A stretch of 64,000 nucleotides of DNA from positions 62,001-126,000 of the forward strand of contig NZ_JAIWNA010000004.1 in NCBI RefSeq assembly GCF_020216065.1. Reading direction: 5' to 3'. Made by a program: the position numbers and the translations under genes. A model generated the notes under the pieces. The model did no database searches, had not been told where the DNA came from, and saw only the letters and a list, made by a program, of their open reading frames with translations. The stretch comes from Nocardia rosealba. GTDB lineage: Bacteria; Actinomycetota; Actinomycetes; Mycobacteriales; Mycobacteriaceae. Position 1 is the first letter of the stretch. Every line of letters begins with the position of its first letter. Shown piece after piece: positions 1-8,079 of the stretch.

Positions 1-648
1 GCTCTGCTGCACCACGACCTCGATCCGGTATCGCTACTGGTCGTGCCGCATCTGGACCGCATCTACGCCGAAATGGGCCGCCGGTGCGCGGGCCGTGAGG
101 GCGACCCGCATCGCTGGATCAACCCCGAATTCCACGGGTGGTGGTCCGGGCGGGGTTTCCGCATCAATGTCGACGTCGCCACCGGCAACCTCATCGACCT
201 CGACGATTTCCAGCGCCACTTCTACGCCGGCTACCACCCCTTCTACAACGGCAATCAGCCGGTGATCCACCCGCAGCCCGCCGGTATCGCGGTCACCGAC
301 AGCGCCGCCCGCTTCGTCGGCTGGCACGCGATCACCATCCTGCGCGTGAGCCTCGACCCGCAGGGCAAGATGCGCGTCTACTTCTACAACCCCAACAACG
401 ACAGCGGCCAGGACTGGGGCGACGGCGTGGTCGTCGGTACCGCGGGCCACGGCGAACGCTTCGGCGAAGCGTCGCTGCCCTTCGAGCAGTTCGCGTCGCG
501 GCTCTACATCTTCCATTTCGACCCGCTCGAGCCCGGCGAATCGGCGGCCGTGGACCGCGCGGAACTCGATCGGGTCACCGGATACATCCGGCGCAGCTGG
601 GGTGCGGACCGCCTGCCACCGGAAGATGTTGTGGCCGAACAGGATTAA
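1..648 (+). CDS. Hypothetical protein, 5' end outside window; papain-like C-terminal features
   Basis: The frame is open from the first base, so this is the C-terminal part (about 215 codons) of a longer protein; a GTG at 43 is internal or an alternative start. I do not recognise the family. The segment GWHAITILRV followed about 20 residues later by VYFYNPNNDSG resembles the His and Asn/Asp elements of papain-fold enzymes, with the nucleophilic Cys expected upstream of the window. That is inference only. The product is rich in aromatic residues and has no membrane segment in the visible part. Its TAA shares the TTAA tetranucleotide with the stop of the convergent downstream gene. Confidence 0.7.
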   Translation, partial: ALLHHDLDPVSLLVVPHLDRIYAEMGRRCAGREGDPHRWINPEFHGWWSGRGFRINVDVATGNLIDLDDFQRHFYAGYHPFYNGNQPVIHPQPAGIAVTDSAARFVGWHAITILRVSLDPQGKMRVYFYNPNNDSGQDWGDGVVVGTAGHGERFGEASLPFEQFASRLYIFHFDPLEPGESAAVDRAELDRVTGYIRRSWGADRLPPEDVVAEQD

Positions 649-917
649 CTGTGCGTCGCAAGGTAGACCAGCGTGGCCACGCCGAGCGCGAGCGCGCCGA
701 GAATGCCGCCGGCGATGGTGTCGGCGCGATTGGTCGCGATCCCGCGTTCGATCCGGTCCCAGCCGACGAACGCCGCGCCGACCGCGATCACGGCGGCGGG
801 CACCGCGAGAAACTCACTCGCGAACGGGATCACGGAGAATCCGCACGCGAAGATGCCGAGTACCAGCGAGAGCAGTCCCGCACCGTTGCGCGGTGGCGGC
901 ACCTGGGGTCCTGGCAT
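645..917 (-). CDS. Small two-to-three-helix membrane protein (DUF4190-like)
   Basis: 90 aa. The sequence starts MPGPQVPPPRNGAG, a proline-rich cytoplasmic tail, then carries hydrophobic stretches at about residues 17-38, 40-55 and 65-88. The layout (Pro-rich N-terminus, GLLSLVLGIFA, then an IAVGAAFVGWDRI loop) matches small DUF4190-type actinobacterial membrane proteins, which have no defined function. I chose the ATG at 917 over the longer frame because the upstream 24 codons are Arg/Ser-rich and unlike a protein N-terminus. A GGGGA precedes the ATG. It is convergent with the preceding gene, overlapping by 4 bases. Confidence 0.75.
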   Translation of the reverse strand: MPGPQVPPPRNGAGLLSLVLGIFACGFSVIPFASEFLAVPAAVIAVGAAFVGWDRIERGIATNRADTIAGGILGALALGVATLVYLATHS

Positions 918-1139
918 TCCCCGAGCGTAGTAGGAAGGGCGTCGGCGGGCACTGCGCTGTCGGCTGTGACGGCGCACATGAGCGCTCACTCATCGTCGGA
1001 ACCGGAACGTCGCTGACCGGTTGCTGGTGAACGCCACGCATCTCTTCTATTTCATTTTCGTTCGGAAGTTACTCCACGTTATATCGTGCAATTCCCTGTT
1101 CGAATGTGCTGATGCTCAGGATGAAATGGGGTTGTCGAC

Positions 1140-1529
1140 ATGGTGGTCGGGGCAGAGAAGGGTTCGCTGAGAGGAAGCCATCGGGCGGTTCGGGTGCGTG
1201 CGCGGCGGCCGTTGCGGGTGACGGAACTGGTCACCGGGGCGATGGTGTTGCTCGCCGCGGGTGGCGGAATGGCGGGGCCGGTCATCGCGGCCGTACTGGT
1301 GTATCGGGCGGGTGGGCCGCAGGTCGGCACCGCCGTCACGGCCTCACTGGTCGTGGCGATCGCGGCGGTGGCGGTGTGCCTGGTCACCGGGCTCTGGCTG
1401 CTGGCCACCGCGTGGCGTCGTCGCACACCGCGCCCGGTCCCCGAGGCCACGACCGTGCGAACCCCGGTGTCCCACGGCCTCCGGCCCCGGCTGGGGATGA
1501 GCGGCGTCGCTGTGCGGGGTGCGCCATGA
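1140..1529 (+). CDS. Hypothetical two-TM membrane protein
   Basis: 129 aa. A basic N-terminus (RAVRVRARRPLRV) is followed by two hydrophobic segments at about residues 29-51 and 60-90 and a basic, proline-rich tail. It looks like a small integral membrane protein with both ends in the cytoplasm by the positive-inside rule. I recognise no family. The interval upstream (990-1139) is comparatively AT-rich and could carry the promoter. The stop overlaps the next start by ATGA, so the two genes are probably co-translated. Confidence 0.65.
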   Translation: MVVGAEKGSLRGSHRAVRVRARRPLRVTELVTGAMVLLAAGGGMAGPVIAAVLVYRAGGPQVGTAVTASLVVAIAAVAVCLVTGLWLLATAWRRRTPRPVPEATTVRTPVSHGLRPRLGMSGVAVRGAP

Positions 1530-1993
1530 CGGCGGCAGAGCGGGTCGGCGTCGTCGAGTGCCATCGGTGCCGATTGTTCGTCGAGGTTCTCGACCGGGAC
1601 CGGTGCGGGACGCGGCTCGCCCAGCTCCTCGCTCGCGCCAGGCAGCACTGGATCAGCCACAGCGATCGCGCTGTGTTCGGTCCTCGGAACCACTGGGACG
1701 GCATCACCCTCGACGATGCCGTCCGCTGCCCGGGCGACCTGGTCGAGGCGGCCGCGGCCGGTTGCGGCTGCGGTGACCAGGCCGAGGACCTGGCCACCGT
1801 TCTCATGCTGCTCTCGGGCTGCCCCGTCGTGGTCGAGCCGGTCGCGGGGCAGCCGTGTTTCCTGCTGTCCCTGTACGGCCTGGCCGACGACGATCTGGGT
1901 CTCGCCGAAACCCTCGTCCAGGTCTTCGAGCTCGACCATTCCCTGCGCGTCGTCGACCGGACCAGCTGGACCGTTCCCGTCGCCGCCCGCTGA
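1526..1993 (+). CDS. Hypothetical protein, Cys-rich N-terminal half
   Basis: 155 aa, soluble, not recognised. It opens MTAAERVGVVECHRCRLF with a CxxC pair, has a further Cys at about 28, and later a GCGCGD cluster. The Cys pattern could bind a metal but no standard zinc ribbon is complete. I chose the ATG at 1526 because it overlaps the stop of the upstream membrane protein gene (ATGA) and the frame upstream reads as an out-of-frame shadow. It was probably expressed with that membrane protein as a pair. It is convergent with the RidA-like gene, 3 bases apart. Confidence 0.65.
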   Translation: MTAAERVGVVECHRCRLFVEVLDRDRCGTRLAQLLARARQHWISHSDRAVFGPRNHWDGITLDDAVRCPGDLVEAAAAGCGCGDQAEDLATVLMLLSGCPVVVEPVAGQPCFLLSLYGLADDDLGLAETLVQVFELDHSLRVVDRTSWTVPVAAR

Positions 1994-1996
1994 CCC

Positions 1997-2392
1997 TCAG
2001 CCGCGGACCGCGAGCGCGTCCACCTCGAACAGCATTCCCGGCAGGGCGAGCGCGGCGACGCCGAGCAGCGTCTGGGTGGGCGGCCGCTCACCCCAGATCC
2101 GCGCGATCTGCTTGCCGAGCACGGTCAGCTTGTCGAGGTCGTGCTCGACGATGAACGTCCGCAGCTGAGCGACGTCACCGTAGTCGAGCCCCGCGGAGCG
2201 CAGCGCGGTTCCGAGGTTGGCGAAGGCCCGCTCGACCTGTCCGGCGAAGTCGTCGGTGGTGATGTGACCCTGCGCGTCCGAGTCGTACTGACCCGCGATC
2301 AGCACGACCTCACCGCTCACCTTCGCGACATGGCTGTAGCCGAATCCGGTGGGATCGTGCAGGTCGACGGGGTTACTGATATCCAAAGGCAT
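1997..2392 (-). CDS. RidA/YjgF/YER057c family protein lacking the canonical Arg
   Basis: 131 aa. RidA proteins are trimeric enamine/imine deaminases that hydrolyse reactive 2-aminoacrylate. Family features are seen: VVLIAGQYDSDAQG, QVERAFANLGTALRSAGLDYGDV, and the C-terminal strand LFEVDALAV. The Arg that in archetypal RidA binds the substrate carboxylate (the RSCVEVA segment in E. coli) aligns here with QTLLGVA, so the catalytic Arg is absent. This is therefore a RidA-like paralogue of uncertain activity. The ATG at 2392 has an AGGAGA ribosome site, which decides the start. It lies downstream of the padR gene on the same strand. Confidence 0.85.
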   Translation of the reverse strand: MPLDISNPVDLHDPTGFGYSHVAKVSGEVVLIAGQYDSDAQGHITTDDFAGQVERAFANLGTALRSAGLDYGDVAQLRTFIVEHDLDKLTVLGKQIARIWGERPPTQTLLGVAALALPGMLFEVDALAVRG

Positions 2393-2462
2393 GGCATCTC
2401 TCCTGTGTGCGCGAATGGTCGGCACAGAGGAGACGACGCACCGCCGGCGAGTGTGACAACCG

Positions 2463-3101
2463 CTAGCGTGCGTCCAAGGGGTGGGGTCCGGTACTGAAGG
2501 GGTTGGGCTCTTCGTCGGCGAGAACGCCCACGAAGGGCTCGCCCTCACCGGCGAACACGTACGCGCCGTCGGCGATGCGCTCGATGAGGCCGCGCGTCCA
2601 CCTTCCTTCGCTGTCGGCCGAGTCGACCCACATGTGCATGATCTCGCCGATGTGCCCGAGCTGCCCCGGTCCCTGCTCCGGGGTGTAGTACTCGGTCACC
2701 GAGGTGCGCCACTGCTCGAGCTTGCCGATGCGCTGTTCGAGCAGGGTCACCACCTCGTCGCGGGGGAGGTCGACCATGAACCCGATGCCCGCCGAGAGCA
2801 TGTCCACCTTCTGGTCGTAGGAGGTGAGGGCCTCGCGCAGCAGGGTGAAGTACTCCTCGGTGCCCGCCTCGGTCAGCTCGTACTCGACGCGCGGAGGTCC
2901 GCCGACGGTGCTCGGCGCGACTTCGTGGGCGAGTAGCAGTCCCTGCTTGGCCGACTGCTTGAGCGCGTGGTAGATCGACCCGGGTTTGGCGTTGGACCAT
3001 TCGTGGGCGCCCCAGAACTCCAGGTCGTTGCGCACCTGGTAGCCGTGTGCGCGCCCGTGCTGACGGACCGCGCCGAGAACCAGCAGCCGGATCGCTGACA
3101 T
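2463..3101 (-). CDS. PadR-family transcriptional regulator
   Basis: 212 aa. An N-terminal PadR winged helix (residues about 3-90; AIRLLVLGAVRQHGRAHGYQ, then PGSIYHALKQSAKQGLL) is followed by a C-terminal helical dimerisation domain (about 100-190). PadR proteins repress transporter genes and are released by small ligands. It is divergent from a DrrAB-type exporter. The interval holds three copies of a TCAAGTTTGA dyad, so it probably represses both itself and the exporter. An AAGGGAG ribosome site before the ATG at 3101 fixes the start. Confidence 0.9.
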   Translation of the reverse strand: MSAIRLLVLGAVRQHGRAHGYQVRNDLEFWGAHEWSNAKPGSIYHALKQSAKQGLLLAHEVAPSTVGGPPRVEYELTEAGTEEYFTLLREALTSYDQKVDMLSAGIGFMVDLPRDEVVTLLEQRIGKLEQWRTSVTEYYTPEQGPGQLGHIGEIMHMWVDSADSEGRWTRGLIERIADGAYVFAGEGEPFVGVLADEEPNPFSTGPHPLDAR

Positions 3102-3140
3102 GGCCGTCTCCCTTCCGTGTGGTGGCAACCAAAGGTAGCA

Positions 3141-3235
3141 GCGGATCAAGTTTGACTACTCAGGCCAGTAATCAAGTTTGACTAATTGAGCTCACGAGCG
3201 TACGTTGGCCCGCCTAGTCAAGTTTGATTAATGGG
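3141..3235. promoter_or_regulatory. Three-copy operator between padR and the ABC exporter
   Basis: The near-palindrome TCAAGTTTGA occurs at 3146-3155, 3172-3181 and 3218-3227. The last two extend to 16-base dyads (TAATCAAGTTTGACTA at 3169-3184, TAGTCAAGTTTGATTA at 3215-3230). The first copy lies just upstream of padR and the third ends 17 bases before the exporter GTG. Spacing between copies is 26 and 46 bases. The arrangement fits repression of both divergent promoters by PadR; binding is inferred. Confidence 0.7.
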
Positions 3236-3244
3236 AGGGTTGAA

Positions 3245-4177
3245 GTGAGCGACCACGAGATAGTCGTCGAGGGCCTGCGCAAGAAATACGGCGCGAAACA
3301 GGCGCTCGATGGACTCGACCTGGCTGTGCGCACCGGAACCGTGCACGCCGTACTCGGCCCGAACGGCGCGGGCAAGACCACCGCCGTGCGTATCCTCGCC
3401 ACGCTGCTTCGTCCCGACGAGGGCCGGGTGGAGGTGGCCGGTCTCGACGTGCGCACCCGGGCCGACGAGGTCCGCGCCCGCATCGGATTGCTCGGCCAGC
3501 ACGCCGCCGTCGACGAGGAACTCAGCGGCCGCCAGAACCTCGAGATGTTCGGTCGGCTCTATCGGTTGGGCGCACGCGGTGCGAGCGCACGCGCGCAGGA
3601 ACTGCTGGCCCGTTTCGGGCTCGCCGACACCGGCAAGAAGGCGGTCAAGCAGTACAGCGGTGGTATGCGACGCCGGCTCGACCTGGCAGCCTCGCTCATC
3701 TCCGCGCCGCGGGTGCTGTTCCTGGACGAGCCGACGACCGGCCTCGACCCGCGCGGGCGCACCGAGGTGTGGAACTCGGTGCGCTCCCTGGTCGACGGTG
3801 GCACCACCGTCCTGCTCACCACCCAGTACCTCGAGGAAGCCGATCAGCTGGCCGACCACATCTCGGTGATCGACCACGGCAGGGTCATCGCCGACGGCAC
3901 GGCCGACGAACTGAAGGCCGACACCGGCGGCGACCGCATCGACGTGGTGCTGCGCGACCCGGCCCACCTGACCCGCGCGGCCGCGCTCATCCCCGGCGAT
4001 CCGGTGATCGATGAGGACCGCCGGATGGTCAGCGCCACCGTCGGGGACCGGATCGTCGCCCTCACCGAAACCGTCCGGGCATTGAGCGACAACGGCATCG
4101 AACCGGAGGACATCGCGATCCGCCGCCCCACCCTCGACGAAGTGTTCCTGCATCTGACCAAGGAGAACGCGGCATGA
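3245..4177 (+). CDS. ABC transporter ATP-binding protein, DrrA-type exporter
   Basis: 310 aa. Walker A GPNGAGKTT (about residue 40), signature YSGGMRRRLDLAASL, Walker B VLFLDEPTTGLDP and the switch His region QYLEEADQLADH are all present, followed by the DrrA-type C-terminal domain. It would energise export of a hydrophobic compound, drug or lipid with the downstream permease. The start is the GTG at 3245 because GGGAGGG precedes it; a TTG at 3224 would lie inside the operator. The stop overlaps the permease start by ATGA, so the two subunits are translationally coupled. Expression is probably controlled by the divergent PadR. Confidence 0.92.
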   Translation: MSDHEIVVEGLRKKYGAKQALDGLDLAVRTGTVHAVLGPNGAGKTTAVRILATLLRPDEGRVEVAGLDVRTRADEVRARIGLLGQHAAVDEELSGRQNLEMFGRLYRLGARGASARAQELLARFGLADTGKKAVKQYSGGMRRRLDLAASLISAPRVLFLDEPTTGLDPRGRTEVWNSVRSLVDGGTTVLLTTQYLEEADQLADHISVIDHGRVIADGTADELKADTGGDRIDVVLRDPAHLTRAAALIPGDPVIDEDRRMVSATVGDRIVALTETVRALSDNGIEPEDIAIRRPTLDEVFLHLTKENAA

Positions 4178-4983
4178 GCGTCACCCACCCCCACCCGGCC
4201 TCGACACTGAGCGCGGCGCTGACCGACTCCTGGACCATGACCCGGCGCGAACTCGCGCACTGGGCGCGCCAACCCGTCCAGGTGGGCGTCGGCCTGGTGT
4301 TCCCGGTGATGATGCTGCTGATGTTCGGCTACCTGATCGGCGGCGGACGCGGCATCGACGGCGACTTCACCGACTACCTGGTCCCCGGAATGCTCACCAT
4401 GACAATGGTTTTCGGCCTCGATGCCACCATGGTCGCGGTGACCCAGGACCTCGGCAAGGGCGTGATCGACCGCTTCCGTTCGATGCCGATGAACTCGGCG
4501 GCGGTGCTGGTCGGGCGCAGCGTCGCCGACATGCTGTCGTCGGTGCTCGGCCTGGCCGTGATGATCGCGGCCGGATACGCCATCGGCTGGCGCTGGCACG
4601 ACGGACCCGCCGCGTTCCTGGCCGGCGTCGCGCTGTTGCTGCTGTTGCGTTTCGCGATGCTGTGGATCGGGATCTATCTGGCGATGGTCGCGGGCAAACC
4701 TGAGCTGGTGCAGACCGTGCAGCTGCTGATCTGGCCGCTGAGTTTCCTGTCCAACGCCATCGCCTCGCCCGAGTCGATGCCGTCCTGGCTGGGCGCGGTC
4801 ATCGAATGGAACCCGATGTCGGCCACGGCCACCGCCGTGCGCGGCCTGTTCGGCAACCCGGTCGCCGCGGGCGACTCCTGGGCAGCCGAGCACGCGGAAC
4901 TGCTGGCGGTGGCGTGGCCGGTGGCGTTGATCGCGGTGTTCTTCCCGCTCGCGGTGCGGCGGTTCCGCGACCTGAGCCGCTGA
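4174..4983 (+). CDS. ABC-2 type permease, DrrB-type
   Basis: 269 aa with six predicted membrane helices and the ABC-2 permease layout: a cytoplasmic N-terminus (TRRELAHWARQPVQVG), a helix at about 38-58, and the central segment ending FRSMPMNSAAVLVGRSVADML, typical of DrrB proteins. It forms the membrane channel for the ATPase encoded immediately upstream (4-base overlap). The substrate cannot be told from sequence. The gene ends 1 base from the convergent glmS stop with no terminator hairpin visible. Confidence 0.9.
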   Translation: MSVTHPHPASTLSAALTDSWTMTRRELAHWARQPVQVGVGLVFPVMMLLMFGYLIGGGRGIDGDFTDYLVPGMLTMTMVFGLDATMVAVTQDLGKGVIDRFRSMPMNSAAVLVGRSVADMLSSVLGLAVMIAAGYAIGWRWHDGPAAFLAGVALLLLLRFAMLWIGIYLAMVAGKPELVQTVQLLIWPLSFLSNAIASPESMPSWLGAVIEWNPMSATATAVRGLFGNPVAAGDSWAAEHAELLAVAWPVALIAVFFPLAVRRFRDLSR

Positions 4984-4984
4984 C

Positions 4985-6817
4985 CTATTCGACGGTGACG
5001 CTCTTGGCGAGGTTGCGCGGCTTGTCCACGTCGCGGCCGAGGGCGAGGGCGCAGTGGTAGGCCAGCAGTTGCAGTGGGATGGTGAGCAACATCGGGTCGA
5101 GTTCCGGCGCGACCTTCGGTACCCGGATCACGTCGTCGGCGATGCTGTCGGGAAGGTCCGCGTTGGTGACGGCGATGACCGGACCACCGCGGGCCTTGAT
5201 CTGCTCGATCGTGTTGATGTTCTTGGCCAGCAGTTCGTCGTCGGGGACGATCACCACACTCGGCATCTCCGGGTCGATCAGCGCGAGCGGGCCGTGCTTG
5301 AGTTCGGAGGCCTGATACGCCTCGGCGTGCACATAGCTGACTTCCTTCAGCTTCTGCGCGCCCTCGCGGGCCACCGGCCAGGCACGCACCCGGCCGATGA
5401 AGAACATGCTGCGCGCCTTCGCGTAGCGCTGGGCGATCTCGGCGATAGCCGCTTCGTCACCGATCAGCTGATCGATGGCATCGGGCACGGCGCGAAGACC
5501 GTCGACGATGCGCTGCCCGTCGGCGGCCGAGAGGTCACGCACCCGCCCGAGCAGCAGGGCGAGCATGGTGAACGACACCGTCATGTTGGTGAGCGCCTTG
5601 GTCGAGGCGACCGAGATCTCGGGGCCCGCGTGCAGGAACACACCGGCACCGCACTGGCGGGCGATCGCGCTGCCCACCGCGTTCACCGCACCGATCACCC
5701 GGCCACCCTTGCGCTGCAGTTCCTGCACCGCGGCAAGGGTGTCAAGGGTTTCCCCGGATTGGCTGATCGCCACGTACAGCGCGTCGGGGTCGACCACCGG
5801 ATTGCGGTAGCGGAACTCCGAGGCCGGTTCCGCCGTGGCGGGGATGCGGGCGAGCTCCTCCACCAGTTGCGCACCGAGCTGACCTGCGTAATAGGCCGAC
5901 CCGCAACCGAGGAACACCACCTTGCTGATGCCGCGCAGTTCGCGCGCGTCCATGTTCAGGCCGCCCAGGCGCGCGGTGGCGAAGCGGTCGTCGAGGCGTC
6001 CGCGCAGGGCCCGGCGCACGGCCTCGCTCTGCTCGGCGATCTCCTTGCGCATGAAGTCGGGGTAGCCGCCGAGCGCGTAGTCCTCGGCGGCCATATCGAT
6101 GGTGGTCGGCACCTTGTCGGTCTGCTCGGGTTCGGCGCCGAGGGTGCTGGTGCGGAAGCCGTCGGCGCGCAGGGTGGCGATCTCGCCGTCGTCGAGGAAC
6201 ACCACCCGCTGGGTATGGTGCACCAGGGCGGCGACATCGGAGGCGATGAACATCTCGCCGTCGCCGACACCGAGCACGATCGGGCTGCCGTTGCGGGCCA
6301 CGACCAGTTCGTCGGGTCGGCGCGCGTCGAGCACCAGCAGTCCGTAGGTGCCCTGCACGCGGTGCAGCGCGGTGCGGACGGCAGCCTCGAGCGAGTCGGT
6401 GGCGTCGAGTTCGGCCGCGATCAGGTGCGCGATGGCCTCGGTGTCGGTATCGGAGACCAGCTGCACCCCGAGTGCGGTGAGTTCGGACCGCAGCTGTTCG
6501 GCGTTCTCGACGATGCCGTTGTGCACCACCGCGATTCGGCTGCTGGTGTCGGTGTGCGGGTGGGCGTTGGCGTCACTCGGCTCGCCGTGGGTGGCCCATC
6601 GGGTGTGCGCGATGCCGACATTGCCGGGCAACGTGGCGGTGTCGCCCTTGTCCCGCAGATCCTTGACCCGGCCCTGCGTCTTGCGCACCCGCAGTTTGCC
6701 CCGGTACGGCAACGCCAAACCCGCCGAGTCGTAGCCCCGGTACTCGAGCCGATGCAACCCTTCCAGCAGCACCGGAACCGCTTGCCGATGCCCGACGTAC
6801 CCGACGATTCCACACAT
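4985..6817 (-). CDS. glmS: Glutamine-fructose-6-phosphate aminotransferase (isomerizing)
   Basis: 610 aa, normal for GlmS. It converts fructose-6-phosphate and glutamine to glucosamine-6-phosphate, the entry step to UDP-GlcNAc and peptidoglycan. The mature N-terminus CGIVGYVG supplies the Ntn nucleophile Cys; the glutaminase domain covers about 1-225, followed by two SIS domains (about 285-425 and 455-600) with FLGCGSAYYAGQ and ISQSGETLDTL, ending in PRNLAKSVTVE. An AAAGGAG site precedes the ATG at 6817. A 113-aa gene ends 10 bases upstream on the same strand, so the two are probably one transcript. No glmS ribozyme-like leader is apparent. Confidence 0.97.
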   Translation of the reverse strand: MCGIVGYVGHRQAVPVLLEGLHRLEYRGYDSAGLALPYRGKLRVRKTQGRVKDLRDKGDTATLPGNVGIAHTRWATHGEPSDANAHPHTDTSSRIAVVHNGIVENAEQLRSELTALGVQLVSDTDTEAIAHLIAAELDATDSLEAAVRTALHRVQGTYGLLVLDARRPDELVVARNGSPIVLGVGDGEMFIASDVAALVHHTQRVVFLDDGEIATLRADGFRTSTLGAEPEQTDKVPTTIDMAAEDYALGGYPDFMRKEIAEQSEAVRRALRGRLDDRFATARLGGLNMDARELRGISKVVFLGCGSAYYAGQLGAQLVEELARIPATAEPASEFRYRNPVVDPDALYVAISQSGETLDTLAAVQELQRKGGRVIGAVNAVGSAIARQCGAGVFLHAGPEISVASTKALTNMTVSFTMLALLLGRVRDLSAADGQRIVDGLRAVPDAIDQLIGDEAAIAEIAQRYAKARSMFFIGRVRAWPVAREGAQKLKEVSYVHAEAYQASELKHGPLALIDPEMPSVVIVPDDELLAKNINTIEQIKARGGPVIAVTNADLPDSIADDVIRVPKVAPELDPMLLTIPLQLLAYHCALALGRDVDKPRNLAKSVTVE

Positions 6818-6827
6818 GCCGGCTCCT

Positions 6828-7169
6828 TTACCCGTAGACGATGCGCCGCAACTGCCGTTCGGTGAACCGGGGAGCCGCCACCGGCCGCTGCGCGAGTTCG
6901 CCCGCGAGCAACCGCCAGATCTCGGCATTACGCACCTGCCGGGCCTGCAACTCCCCGTGCCTGCGGCGCACGAACTCCTCGGCCGTCTCGTCGAAGTATC
7001 CGACGATATCGGCGACCACCCGAGCTGCGACCCGCTCCGGAAGCCCCGTGGACATGGCCACATGCCGCACCAGCTCCGCCGAGGATCCGTCGTTCACCGC
7101 CGCAATCTTGCCCGCCGCGACTGTTTCCGCCAAGTTCCCTGCCCGATTTCGGGCAGAATTGTTGCTCAT
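6828..7169 (-). CDS. Conserved hypothetical protein upstream of glmS
   Basis: 113 aa, soluble, charged and helical (SAELVRHVAMSTGLPERVAARVVADIVGYFDETAEEFVRRRHGEL). I do not recognise a family. The helical spacing resembles a small DNA- or protein-binding domain but no confident HTH can be called. It ends 10 bases before the glmS start and probably shares its promoter. Its ATG at 7169 is complementary to an ATG of the divergent small gene (overlapping start codons at 7167-7170). Confidence 0.65.
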   Translation of the reverse strand: MSNNSARNRAGNLAETVAAGKIAAVNDGSSAELVRHVAMSTGLPERVAARVVADIVGYFDETAEEFVRRRHGELQARQVRNAEIWRLLAGELAQRPVAAPRFTERQLRRIVYG

Positions 7170-7203
7170 GGCACCGCGCGGGTATTCGGCGGACACTGGA
7201 ACC

Positions 7204-7383
7204 ATGGTCGACAGAGAACAACGCACCCCCTTCTACGGGGTGGTGCTGATTCTCGCAGCGCTGGGAGCAACCATGGCGGTGACGTTCTACGGCCCGACCT
7301 GGCTGCGCGTCGTCGTCTACCTCTTCATGGTCGTAGCCATCATGGTCGGCGGCGTCATGACCTTCCGCGACTACTCCCGCTGA
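7204..7383 (+). CDS. Small two-TM membrane protein
   Basis: 59 aa: MVDREQRTPFYGVVLILAAL, then a second hydrophobic stretch LRVVVYLFMVVAIMVGGVM and a short FRDYSR tail. The hairpin topology (short loop FYGPTWLR) is typical of small actinobacterial membrane proteins without known function. The ATG at 7204 has only a weak ribosome site; an in-frame ATG at 7168 would add 12 residues. It is divergent from the glmS pair. Confidence 0.5.
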   Translation: MVDREQRTPFYGVVLILAALGATMAVTFYGPTWLRVVVYLFMVVAIMVGGVMTFRDYSR

Positions 7384-7485
7384 GCTGCGATCCCACCCGC
7401 GCCCCTGGTCCCGCCAGCGGGCGAGTTCCGAGCGTTCGCGATCTGCGGGTGCTTTCGGGCGCCGCTGCCGTGGCACCATGCGTGG

Positions 7486-8079
7486 GTGGGTGACTATTTC
7501 GAGCGGATCGTCGATGTCGAGGTGGGTGTGGCCGAGGCGGAGGCGCTCGGCGCGCGGGCAGTGGACTGGATGGTGTCGCGTGGCTTGCTGACGCGGGAGA
7601 TGTCCAGCGAGTCGATGTACAGCGGGAAGGTCGAGGCGGGTTACGTCCCCGGGCCGCAGTGGGCGGCTGTCGCGGACGACTGGGGCGCCGATTGGGTGCC
7701 CGGCCCGGTGGCCGTCATCGTCGGCCGCCACGCCCACCACGGCGGCCAGGGCGAAACCGAACCCGAGTACGCCACCTGCCCGCATTGCGCCACCCGCACC
7801 GTCATCATCGATTACCCGAATCAATGGCAAGCCGATGCGGATGTCTGGCAACCCTTTTCAGCCGCGATCGAGGAATGGGTCACCACCGGCGCAGGCGACG
7901 TCACCTGTCGAACCTGTCGGACATCCGCGTCGATCACCGCCTGGACCTGGTCCGACGACTTCGCCCTCGGCGTACTGGCTGTCGAATTCTGGCACTGGCC
8001 ACCACTGCACGACACCTTCGTCAGCGCACTCGCGACCCAGCTCGGCCACCGGACGGTGCACCACACCGGCAAATTCTGA
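7486..8079 (+). CDS. Hypothetical protein with two Cys pairs
   Basis: 197 aa, soluble, unknown. Cys pairs CPHC (about residue 91) and CRTC (about 138) are spaced like a zinc-ribbon knuckle pair split by a 40-residue insertion; the region between is Trp-rich. The GTG at 7486 lacks an upstream Shine-Dalgarno sequence, so translation may be leaderless. The stop at 8077-8079 abuts the stop of the convergent esterase gene. Confidence 0.65.
   Translation: MGDYFERIVDVEVGVAEAEALGARAVDWMVSRGLLTREMSSESMYSGKVEAGYVPGPQWAAVADDWGADWVPGPVAVIVGRHAHHGGQGETEPEYATCPHCATRTVIIDYPNQWQADADVWQPFSAAIEEWVTTGAGDVTCRTCRTSASITAWTWSDDFALGVLAVEFWHWPPLHDTFVSALATQLGHRTVHHTGKF

Noticed and set aside
5054..6865. Plus-strand frame of 603 codons over glmS
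   Set aside because: It is an antisense shadow of the glmS codons, with no domain and the typical Asp/Arg/Val-rich shadow composition.
5000..7170. glmS ribozyme or leader element upstream of glmS
   Set aside because: The sequence between the upstream small gene and glmS is only 10 bases; no ribozyme fold fits.
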